38,993 nt of DNA. It comes from Pullibacteroides sp964436335 (GTDB lineage Bacteria; Bacteroidota; Bacteroidia; Bacteroidales; P3). Positions within the stretch are counted from its first letter, which is position 1; each line of letters opens with the position of its first letter. The stretch is from positions 1 through 38,993 of the forward strand of contig CAYTCD010000005.1 of the NCBI GenBank assembly GCA_964436335.1, read 5' to 3'. Both the position numbers and the translations under genes were made by a program. Positions 13,862 through 21,045 of the stretch are shown here, piece by piece. The notes under the pieces were generated by a model that saw nothing but the letters and a program-made list of their open reading frames with translations, did no database searches and was not told where the DNA came from.

Positions 13862-14987
13862 AAACGGGAATAATTTTATTGATAACCAGGATCTTTTCGA
13901 AGAAGGTCCGGTACGGGCGGAAGAAGAAAACGAGGAGGAAGAGGCCGAGGGGCTTTATGAGCATTTTCGCGTAACGGCGGATCCCGGACAGACCCCTTTG
14001 CGTCTGGATAAATTCTTGGTGGACCGCCTTTCGGGAACGGCACGCAACCGCATACAGAACGCCGCCAAGGCCGGCAATATTCTGGTCAACGGCAAGGGCG
14101 AGAAATCCAACTACAAGGTAAAGCCCGGCGACGTGGTTACACTCGTGTTGCCCAATCCGCCCCAGCATGTGGATCTGGCGCCCGAAGACATCCCCATCGA
14201 GATTGTCTATGAAGACCAAGCCGTGCTGGTGGTCAACAAAGCCCCCGGCATGGTGGTTCATCCCGGTTTCGGCAATTTTACCGGCACGCTCGTCAATGCA
14301 CTCATGCACCACCTCAAGGGCGAGAAACCCTATCTGGTGCACCGCATCGACAAAGACACCTCCGGGCTTTTGCTGGTGGCCAAGACCGAAGAAGCCCAGA
14401 CTTTTCTGGCCAAACAGTTCTTTGACCACAGTATTGAACGCAAGTACCGCGCCTTGGTGTGGGGCAATTTCGATGAAGATGAGGGCACGGTAACGGGCAA
14501 CATAGGCCGCAGCGTGCAGGACCGCAAGGTAATGGCGGTTTTTCCCGAGGGCGACAAGGGCAAGCATGCCGTTACCCACTATAAGGTGGTGGAACGTTTC
14601 GGTTACGTCACCTTGGTGGAATGCGTGCTTGAGACAGGGCGCACCCATCAGATACGCTGCCACATGCGCTATATCAAGCATCCCCTTTTCAGCGATGCCA
14701 CCTATGGCGGCGACCGCATTCTCAAAGGCACCACTTTTACCAAATACAAGCAGTTTGTTGAAAATTGCTTTTCGTTGCTTCCCCGGCAGGCCTTGCACGC
14801 GGCCACGATAGGTTTCGTGCATCCCGTTACACGTAAGATTATCCGCTTTGAATCGGAGATGCCCGCCGACATGCAGGCGGTGCTTGAAAAATGGCGCACC
14901 TACAGTCAGAGCCGACAGATGGAAGAACCCGAACCGGAGCTTACCCCCAAGGAAATGCGGGAACGCGAAAAATTGATGAACCTTTAA
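13848..14987 (+). CDS. rluD: Ribosomal large-subunit pseudouridine synthase (RluD family)
   Basis: The enzyme isomerises uridine to pseudouridine in 23S rRNA (in E. coli RluD, positions 1911, 1915 and 1917 of helix 69). After a 40-residue acidic start comes an S4 RNA-binding domain (L-R-L-D-K-F-L-V...A-G-N-I-L-V-N-G). The catalytic domain carries H-R-I-D-K-D-T-S-G-L with the catalytic Asp168, then R-K-Y-R-A-L-V-W-G, G-R-T-H-Q-I-R-C-H and D-A-T-Y-G-G. The length of 379 residues is slightly above average because of the acidic N-terminus and a charged C-terminus. It overlaps the PASTA gene and is probably co-translated. The exact RluA/C/D specificity is inferred from similarity. Confidence 0.88.
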   Translation: MKRTENGNNFIDNQDLFEEGPVRAEEENEEEEAEGLYEHFRVTADPGQTPLRLDKFLVDRLSGTARNRIQNAAKAGNILVNGKGEKSNYKVKPGDVVTLVLPNPPQHVDLAPEDIPIEIVYEDQAVLVVNKAPGMVVHPGFGNFTGTLVNALMHHLKGEKPYLVHRIDKDTSGLLLVAKTEEAQTFLAKQFFDHSIERKYRALVWGNFDEDEGTVTGNIGRSVQDRKVMAVFPEGDKGKHAVTHYKVVERFGYVTLVECVLETGRTHQIRCHMRYIKHPLFSDATYGGDRILKGTTFTKYKQFVENCFSLLPRQALHAATIGFVHPVTRKIIRFESEMPADMQAVLEKWRTYSQSRQMEEPEPELTPKEMREREKLMNL

Positions 14988-15073
14988 TTTAAGCCGAGAG
15001 CAGAGACCAAGTTTACTTGGGCTATGCCGAGGCGCATTAAAGGTCGGTGAAACCAACCTTAAGAAGTAGCGAT

Positions 15074-15895
15074 ATGGAGCGATGCCAAGACAAAAATCTC
15101 TCGATAGAAGGCAAGAACGTGCATTACACCGTATGGCAGGGCGGTAATGCGGACAAACCCAAGACGGTGCTGCTCCTGCATGGCTTTACCGAAGCCGTTT
15201 TTGTATGGAACGGTCTGGCGCCATACCTGAGTGAACGCGGCTACCGGGTGCTGTGCCTCGATATGGCGGGACACGGCAAAACCGATAGGTTCGGTGCGGT
15301 GCACGGCATGGAATTGCAGGCTTCCTTGGCCAAAGAGGTGCTGGATGCCGAGCATATCGAAAAAGCCGTGGTGATAGGACATTCCATGGGCGGATACGTG
15401 GCGGCGGCTTTCGGCTGCCTTTATCCGCAGCGGGTGGCGGGCATCGGTTTCTTTCACTCACATCCGGGCGCAGACACGCCGCAGGCCGCCGAAAACCGCC
15501 GCCGTTCCCTGGTAATCCTGCAATCCGGACGTATCGGTTTTGTTACCGACACCATGCACACCTTGTTTGCCCCCGGAACCGAAGACCGCTATGCCAAGGA
15601 GATAGCTTTCCTGCGTGAGAACGCCGCCGCCATGGGCGCCGAGTCTATCGCCGCCGCCCAGCAAGGCATGTTGGAACGCCCCAGCCGGCTTGAGGTCTAT
15701 GAACTGGAGGTGCCTTTCCTGTTTATCATCGGCAAGCAGGATTCCCGTATAGATTTGGCCAAAATCATGGCTCAGACGCTTATTCCCGCCCAGTGTCACG
15801 TGCTCACCCTGCCGATAGGCCACATGGGCTTCTACGAAAGCAAAGCTGAAACAGAGGCTTTTATCAGTGGCTATCTACAGGCGGTACGCTGGTAA
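15074..15895 (+). CDS. Alpha/beta-hydrolase fold protein
   Basis: The 273-residue protein has the alpha/beta hydrolase features: oxyanion-hole segment L-L-L-H-G-F, D-M-A-G-H-G-K-T-D, the nucleophile elbow G-H-S-M-G-G with Ser104, a late acid in G-K-Q-D-S-R-I-D, and the C-terminal His in P-I-G-H-M-G-F. It lacks a signal peptide, so it is probably cytoplasmic. The substrate cannot be deduced; esters or C-C bonds are possible. ATG 15074 is preferred; an in-frame GTG at 15047 would add nine residues with no similarity to the family start. It lies 86 bases after rluD, where a D-Ala-D-Ala ligase gene is often found in relatives. Confidence 0.82.
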   Translation: MERCQDKNLSIEGKNVHYTVWQGGNADKPKTVLLLHGFTEAVFVWNGLAPYLSERGYRVLCLDMAGHGKTDRFGAVHGMELQASLAKEVLDAEHIEKAVVIGHSMGGYVAAAFGCLYPQRVAGIGFFHSHPGADTPQAAENRRRSLVILQSGRIGFVTDTMHTLFAPGTEDRYAKEIAFLRENAAAMGAESIAAAQQGMLERPSRLEVYELEVPFLFIIGKQDSRIDLAKIMAQTLIPAQCHVLTLPIGHMGFYESKAETEAFISGYLQAVRW

Positions 15896-15903
15896 AAGTT
15901 TTT

Positions 15904-16083
15904 TTTGCTTCTGCGCTCGACTTTTCGTACCTTTAACTGGCGTTGAAGGTACTTGGTCTCGGCAGAATCAAACAGAGTTTGCTTCTGCGCTCGACTTTTC
16001 GTACCTTTAACTGGCGTTGAAGGTACTTTGGTCTCGGCAGAATCAAACAGAGTTTGCTTCTGCGCTCGACTTTTCGTACCTTT
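15904..16083 (+). repeat. Tandem promoter-bearing repeat, two and a half copies
   Basis: A unit of 74/75 bases starting T-T-T-G-C-T-T-C-T-G-C-G begins at 15904, at 15978 and, in truncated form, at 16053 (31 bases shared). Copies 1 and 2 differ by one T in a run near 15953. Each copy begins with TTTG and has, after 20 bases, a -7-like element: TACCTTTA at 15928 and 16002, and TACCTTTG at 16077. In copies 1 and 2 an imperfect inverted repeat (GTACCTTTAAC, loop TGGC, GTTGAAGGTAC; 15927-15952 and 16001-16026) overlaps the -7 element; copy 3 lacks it. The region fills most of the 294-base gap between the hydrolase gene and pfk. Confidence 0.9.
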
Positions 16084-16084
16084 G
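16053..16084 (+). promoter_or_regulatory. Consensus promoter of the phosphofructokinase gene
   Basis: TTTG (16053-16056), a 20-base spacer and TACCTTTG (16077-16084) give a perfect Bacteroidetes promoter formed by the last, truncated repeat copy. The leader to the ATG at 16190 would be about 100 bases. Confidence 0.75.
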
Positions 16085-16189
16085 AAAATTTTGAGGAAAA
16101 GGCTTTGGATGGGCTTGGAACAGTCTGGAGGTGCTTGGGGCATCTTCCGATAGTTTTTGACAGAAAAACACACTAAAACCAAAGATACA

Positions 16190-17422
16190 ATGGGCGCGGA
16201 CTGCAAACTTTTCAATGGCAAGACATTGGCCATCCTTTCGGGCGGCGGTGATACGCCGGCCATCAACTCAAGCATAGAATGCGTACGTAACAGGGCCTCT
16301 ATGCTGGGCTACAAAGTGTACGGCATCCGCCAAGGCTGGAAAGGTCTCTTAGGCGATGGGCAAGTGGTTGACCTTACTTTTCAGCCCTATAACGGGCTTT
16401 ATGGCGGCACGGCATTGAGTTCGAGCCGTACCAATCCTTTTTCGCCGAAAGAAGGCGAGGACAGGGTGGCGCAGATTCTCAGGAACCTGGAACGTTACAA
16501 GATAGATGTCTTGGTTACGATAGGGGGCGACGATACCAACGGGGCGGCCAAAAAACTTTACGAAAAGGAAGGTATTCCTGTAATCGGTTTTCCAAAAACC
16601 ATCGACAACGACCTCCGTACGCGCACCATGCATAACTATAACGGACAGGAAATAGAAGCCGTGATTTGTCCCGGTTTTCCTTCTGCCGCCCGAACGGTGG
16701 CGCGGCTTACCAACATGTTGCGCACCACCACCGAATCGCATCGTCGCGTAATGGTGCTGGAAGTGATGGGGCGTGATGCGGGTTGGCTCACGGCTACGGC
16801 CGCGCATGGCGGGGCCGATATGATTCTGGTGCCCGAATGCCCTATGACGGCTGAACGCAAGGATTTTTTCTTTGAACGCGTAAAGGAACTGTATATGCGC
16901 AGTAGCAAGCGTTGTCTGATTATTGCTGTTTCGGAAGGGCTTCGTTGGCACGATGAAACCACGGGTAAGACGGATGTGATACACGCCAGTTCCGAAACTG
17001 ATGAATACGGCCATGCCCGTCTGGGTGGTGTGAGCGGTGTGGTGGCCAAGGAAATCACGCAACGCCTGGGCTTGGACGCCAGGGCGCAGATAAGCGGTTA
17101 CTTTGCCCGTTCGGGCGAATGCCGCGAATACGACCGCCGTCTTACCTCCACTTTGGGAGACAAGGTGGTGGACCTGCTTCTGCGCAAGGCTTATGGGCAG
17201 ATGCCGGTATTGAACAAAGTGGTGCACTACAACGAATTGGAAGAGTTCAACACCTCGTCTATCGACATGGGGTCTATCGGAAACATTCCGTTACCCGATG
17301 CCTATTTTGATAAAAACACTTTCGGTGTAACCGATGCCTACCGTGATTTTCTGAATCATGTGATGGAACCGATGCACTTTATGAAGTTCGACTACGATTT
17401 TCCGGTTGTCGTACCCGAATAG
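16190..17422 (+). CDS. Phosphofructokinase, probably pyrophosphate-dependent
   Basis: The enzyme phosphorylates fructose 6-phosphate in glycolysis. The 410-residue protein has the PFK motifs S-G-G-G-D-T-P-A-I-N, G-G-D-D-T-N-G-A-A, P-K-T-I-D-N-D, V-M-G-R-D-A-G-W and S-E-G-L. Asp115 in GGDDT and Lys136 in PKTIDND are the residues that distinguish PPi-dependent from ATP-dependent enzymes, where both are Gly. PPi-PFK is reversible and lets the cell save ATP in glycolysis. I chose ATG 16190; the TTG at 16157 would add an uncharacteristic leader. The gene has its own promoter in a tandem repeat. Assignment as PPi-dependent rests on these two residues. Confidence 0.9.
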   Translation: MGADCKLFNGKTLAILSGGGDTPAINSSIECVRNRASMLGYKVYGIRQGWKGLLGDGQVVDLTFQPYNGLYGGTALSSSRTNPFSPKEGEDRVAQILRNLERYKIDVLVTIGGDDTNGAAKKLYEKEGIPVIGFPKTIDNDLRTRTMHNYNGQEIEAVICPGFPSAARTVARLTNMLRTTTESHRRVMVLEVMGRDAGWLTATAAHGGADMILVPECPMTAERKDFFFERVKELYMRSSKRCLIIAVSEGLRWHDETTGKTDVIHASSETDEYGHARLGGVSGVVAKEITQRLGLDARAQISGYFARSGECREYDRRLTSTLGDKVVDLLLRKAYGQMPVLNKVVHYNELEEFNTSSIDMGSIGNIPLPDAYFDKNTFGVTDAYRDFLNHVMEPMHFMKFDYDFPVVVPE

Positions 17423-17471
17423 AATAAGAGAAAATAAGCCGGAGATGATAAGGATCAATAAACAATTTGTT

Positions 17472-18593
17472 ATGAAATCGTTTGTTTGTATAACATTGGT
17501 GGCGGCCCTGAGTTTTTTCGCCACACTTGGCGCGCAAGAGGTAGGGCCGGTGGGAGATCCGTTTTCGCAGACTCCGCCGCCGGAAGAACAAGAGTCTGTA
17601 ATCAAGGCCAGCACGATTGATGAGCAGTTGGAAAAGAAAGCCTATAATGCCGGTGTGGAACTGATGCAGGCGGGTGATTTTGAAGCGGCTTTGGAAAAGT
17701 TTAACGAAGCTATCGAACTTAAGCCCGATTATGCCGAAGCCTATACCAACCGCGCTTCCATCAAATGGCAGCAAGGCGACATAACGGAAGCCATCGAGGA
17801 TTTCAATCAGGCCATTGCGGCGGGAGCCTCTGCCGATGCCTACTTTGGTTTGGGGCAGTGCTACTACAAGGACAACCAGCATGACAAAGCGATGGAAAGT
17901 TACAGCAAGGCCCTTGAAGAAGATGCGCAGCATGCCCATTCGGCCTATTATCGGGGCGGTCTTTTCTTTGAGAAGAAAGAATACGAGAAGGCGATTGCCG
18001 ATTACGACCGGGCCATAGCCAGTGATCCTTCTTACGCTTATGCCTACAATGACCGGGCCAGTGCCAAGCGGCAATTGGGAAAATACGATGAAGCGGTGGC
18101 CGATTATGAGAAAGCCTGCAGTCTGGAACCGGAGGCGGTGTTCATGCATAACAACTGGGGCAGTGCCTTGCGCCGTTCGGGCAAACACGAAAAGGCTTTG
18201 GCGATATATACACTTTCCATTCAAAAGGCGCACAAGAACCATCTCACCTATAATCTCCGTGGACTTACTTACTACGAGATGGGGCAGTACGAAAAGGCGA
18301 TTGCCGATTTTGATACCTGTATCATGCTCAATCCGAATTATGCCTATGCCTATCTGAACCGGGGATGCGCCTACTACAAGTTGTTTGAGTATGAACAAGC
18401 CTTGGCCGATGGCAACCGGGCCGTTGAACTGATGCCCAAGAATGCGGCCGCTTACCTGAATCGAGGTAATTTCAAGGAAATGAACCGAGATGCGGAAGGC
18501 GCCTGCAATGATTGGCGGAAGGCTGCCGAATTGGGTAACGAGAAAGCCAAACGCTACACTAATATGCAGTGTGGTACAACCGAAAAACAGTAA
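17472..18593 (+). CDS. Secreted TPR-repeat protein
   Basis: The 373-residue product has a signal peptide (K-S-F-V-C-I-T-L-V-A-A-L-S-F-F-A then cleavage near L-G-A-Q), a proline-rich linker and about nine TPR units. Units show the usual W/Y-x-x-A-x-x-x-Y-x-x-A-I pattern, for example D-F-E-A-A-L-E-K-F-N-E-A-I-E-L-K-P-D and Y-E-K-A-I-A-D-Y-D-R-A-I. It is expected in the periplasm as a protein-protein scaffold. Its position 21 bases before a PorE-like gene suggests, but does not prove, a link to type IX secretion or cell-wall anchoring. An in-frame ATG at 17445 would extend the n-region by nine residues and is also possible. Confidence 0.82.
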   Translation: MKSFVCITLVAALSFFATLGAQEVGPVGDPFSQTPPPEEQESVIKASTIDEQLEKKAYNAGVELMQAGDFEAALEKFNEAIELKPDYAEAYTNRASIKWQQGDITEAIEDFNQAIAAGASADAYFGLGQCYYKDNQHDKAMESYSKALEEDAQHAHSAYYRGGLFFEKKEYEKAIADYDRAIASDPSYAYAYNDRASAKRQLGKYDEAVADYEKACSLEPEAVFMHNNWGSALRRSGKHEKALAIYTLSIQKAHKNHLTYNLRGLTYYEMGQYEKAIADFDTCIMLNPNYAYAYLNRGCAYYKLFEYEQALADGNRAVELMPKNAAAYLNRGNFKEMNRDAEGACNDWRKAAELGNEKAKRYTNMQCGTTEKQ

Positions 18594-18614
18594 CCCGTTT
18601 AAAGCAAGATTGTC

Positions 18615-21020
18615 ATGAAATCCGTTTTCAATCGTTTTCCCAGATATATCGCCCTTATTGCGGCAGTTGTTGTTTTGGCGGGCGCGGGTCAGATCCGTAT
18701 CGAAGCCAAGACGGTTTGCGGTGGGGCAGCCATCGAAGATAATTTTGGACTTCCTCCCAAAAAAGTAAAGGAAAATCCGACCAATAAGCCGCAAAAGGCG
18801 CCTAAGAAACCGTGGGCCCTAAGTCAGAAACAGTTGGACTATGCCAATGTGGGTACGCCCTTTGACCGTAAGTCGTTGAGTTCGGTTGATGCCAAAACCT
18901 ATCGCACTGCGCAAAAAGGATATAAAACCGGACTCTCGCTTTTTGCCGAAGGCCGGCGGGTGGAATCGATGCCTTTTCTTTTGCAGGCATATGAAGTGAA
19001 TCCGAACAACCTTTTGCTCAATGTTCTTTTGGGCCATTGCCATACGGTCTCGGTAATGACCCGCTTTGGGGCGGAACCTTATCTGCGTAAGGCTTTGGAA
19101 TTGGATGAAGGTAATTTTGAGGCCCGTTATGATTTGGCCCGTCTGTATGTGTCGCGCTATGAACTGGATTCGGCCATTATTCTTTTTGAGCGCTGCCTGC
19201 AAACGCCCGACCTTGATACGGAGGCCCAGACTCGTTGTATCCAGCGCATCAAGGAATGCCGTTATGCCCAGCAGCAGATAAAAAAACCGGCCCGCGTGTT
19301 TGTGGACAATATCGGTACCACGCTCAACTCTCCCTATCCTGATTATGCACCTTTGATAAATGCCGATGAAACGCAGATATTTTTCACCTCCTTGCGTCCG
19401 GGAGCCGTTACAGAAGAATTGGATACATACTCGGGAATGTCTTTTGAAGACGTCTATCTCGCCAGCAAAGACTCGTTAGTGGACACGCTTTGGACAGTCT
19501 TCAATGTGGGAATACCCGTCAATACAGCCGGACACGATGCTTCGGCCGGCCTTTCTTCGGATGAATCCACGCTTTTTGTGTATCGTGGTGCCAAACGGGA
19601 AGGCGAGATATTTACGGCGTATTCCGATGCTTCAGGTTGGGTAAAACCCAAACGTCTGGGAGAGGGAAAGGAAACAGGAACTTCCATTTCGCAGGAACAA
19701 ACCATCTCTTTTACCTTTGATGGCAAGACCGCCTATTTTGTGAGCGACCGCGAAGGGGGATTCGGCGGATTCGATATATGGATGATGCACCAATCCGAAG
19801 GAATATGGAGCGAACCGATCAATCTTGGACCGTCCATCAATACCCCTAAGGATGAAATTTCGGTGTTCGTGGTTTCTGACGGTAATTCTATTTTCTTCTC
19901 TTCCAATGGGCATCAAACCATGGGGGGATATGATATTTTCTATTCGGAAAAGGGAAATACCGATACCTCGTGGACGGAACCGCAAAACTTGGGATGGCCG
20001 ATCAATACGGTTGAAAACGATGCTTTCTATCGTCATTCACTTACGGGGAAAAACGGTTATTATGCTTCGGAACGCATGAACGAAAGCATGGGCGGATACG
20101 ATATATACAAGGTAACGTATATGGGAGAAGAAAAGGGGGTTATCACACAGTCGGAAGACCAATTGTTGGCTTATATCACGGCGCCTGTGAGCGAATCGGT
20201 GGCGGAATCGGCGGCCGAAATCAAGATTACGCCCATCACACTTCTCAAAGGTTTTGTTTATGATGACTATACCAAGAATCCATTGGCGGCCGAGGTGGTG
20301 ATGGTGGATAACGATTTGCAGCAGGAAATAGCCATTTTCAAATCCAATCCGCGTACAGGACGCTTTATGATCCAGCTTCCGGCCGGTCATAACTATGCCA
20401 TTACGGTACGCCGCGACGGATATCTGTTCCATTCCGAAAATTTTGATCTTCCCGCAACGGCCGAATATCAGGAAATCAGCAAGGAGTTTCCGCTCAAGAA
20501 CGTTTCGGTGGGTAGCCGCGTGGTATTGCGCAATATCTTCTACGAATTCGACAAGGCCACCTTGTTGCCTCAGTCGTATGTGGAGTTAGACCGTTTGTAT
20601 AAACTTTTGGTTGAGGTCCCCACCATCAAGATTGAAATTTCGGGACACACCGACAACAAGGGTTCGGCAAGTTACAATCAAGGATTGTCGGAACGTCGTG
20701 CTCAATCGGTGGTTGAGTATCTGGTGGCCCGTGGCATCGGTATAGACCGTCTCACTTACGTAGGTATGGGGCTCACGCAGCCCATCGCTTCGAACGATAC
20801 CGAAGAAGGACGTGCGTTGAACCGTCGTACCGAGTTTAAGATTATAGAAAACAATATGGAGAATCTGCCGTCAAACAGAAAGCGGCAACCGCAGGTTTCC
20901 ATCGAATCGCCTGTAACGGCCGATCCGGAGCAAGCGCCTGCTACCGATCCGGTTTCTGACGAAACGTCTGAAACGGTTGAACCGGAACAAGCCCCGGCCT
21001 CCGAACAGGTTTCTGAATAA
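18615..21020 (+). CDS. PorE-like protein: TPR, beta-propeller, carboxypeptidase-regulatory-like and OmpA domains
   Basis: The 801-residue protein has a signal-like N-terminus (about 1-31), TPR-like helices (about 95-205), a WD40/PD40-type propeller (about 225-495, with repeated D-x-F-F-S-S and G-G-x-D-I motifs), a carboxypeptidase-regulatory-like domain (from about 542: L-L-K-G-F-V-Y-D) and a C-terminal OmpA-like peptidoglycan-binding domain (about 640-755: F-Y-E-F-D-K-A-T-L-L-P, S-G-H-T-D-N-K-G and L-S-E-R-R-A). This four-domain order is that of PorE of Porphyromonas gingivalis, which anchors the type IX machinery to peptidoglycan. The tail is rich in P, E and A. No lipobox Cys is clear in the signal region. 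Other OmpA/PD40 proteins share this layout, so PorE identity is likely, not certain. Confidence 0.78.
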   Translation: MKSVFNRFPRYIALIAAVVVLAGAGQIRIEAKTVCGGAAIEDNFGLPPKKVKENPTNKPQKAPKKPWALSQKQLDYANVGTPFDRKSLSSVDAKTYRTAQKGYKTGLSLFAEGRRVESMPFLLQAYEVNPNNLLLNVLLGHCHTVSVMTRFGAEPYLRKALELDEGNFEARYDLARLYVSRYELDSAIILFERCLQTPDLDTEAQTRCIQRIKECRYAQQQIKKPARVFVDNIGTTLNSPYPDYAPLINADETQIFFTSLRPGAVTEELDTYSGMSFEDVYLASKDSLVDTLWTVFNVGIPVNTAGHDASAGLSSDESTLFVYRGAKREGEIFTAYSDASGWVKPKRLGEGKETGTSISQEQTISFTFDGKTAYFVSDREGGFGGFDIWMMHQSEGIWSEPINLGPSINTPKDEISVFVVSDGNSIFFSSNGHQTMGGYDIFYSEKGNTDTSWTEPQNLGWPINTVENDAFYRHSLTGKNGYYASERMNESMGGYDIYKVTYMGEEKGVITQSEDQLLAYITAPVSESVAESAAEIKITPITLLKGFVYDDYTKNPLAAEVVMVDNDLQQEIAIFKSNPRTGRFMIQLPAGHNYAITVRRDGYLFHSENFDLPATAEYQEISKEFPLKNVSVGSRVVLRNIFYEFDKATLLPQSYVELDRLYKLLVEVPTIKIEISGHTDNKGSASYNQGLSERRAQSVVEYLVARGIGIDRLTYVGMGLTQPIASNDTEEGRALNRRTEFKIIENNMENLPSNRKRQPQVSIESPVTADPEQAPATDPVSDETSETVEPEQAPASEQVSE

Positions 21021-21045
21021 AAGACGGACTGTTAATGTTGAACAG

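Noticed and set aside
13749..15056. A 435-codon minus-strand frame opposite rluD
   Set aside because: The sense strand holds clear S4 and pseudouridine synthase motifs; the antisense product has none.
15904..16083. CRISPR-like repeats
   Set aside because: The units are contiguous 74/75-base tandem copies without unique spacers, only two and a half in number, and no cas gene is nearby.
15871..16275. A minus-strand open frame of 134 codons with a repeated K-G-T-K-S-R-A-Q-K-Q-T-L-F-D-S motif
   Set aside because: The peptide repeat is just the reverse reading of the promoter-bearing DNA repeat, and the frame runs antisense into the start of the phosphofructokinase gene; no domain or start context supports it.
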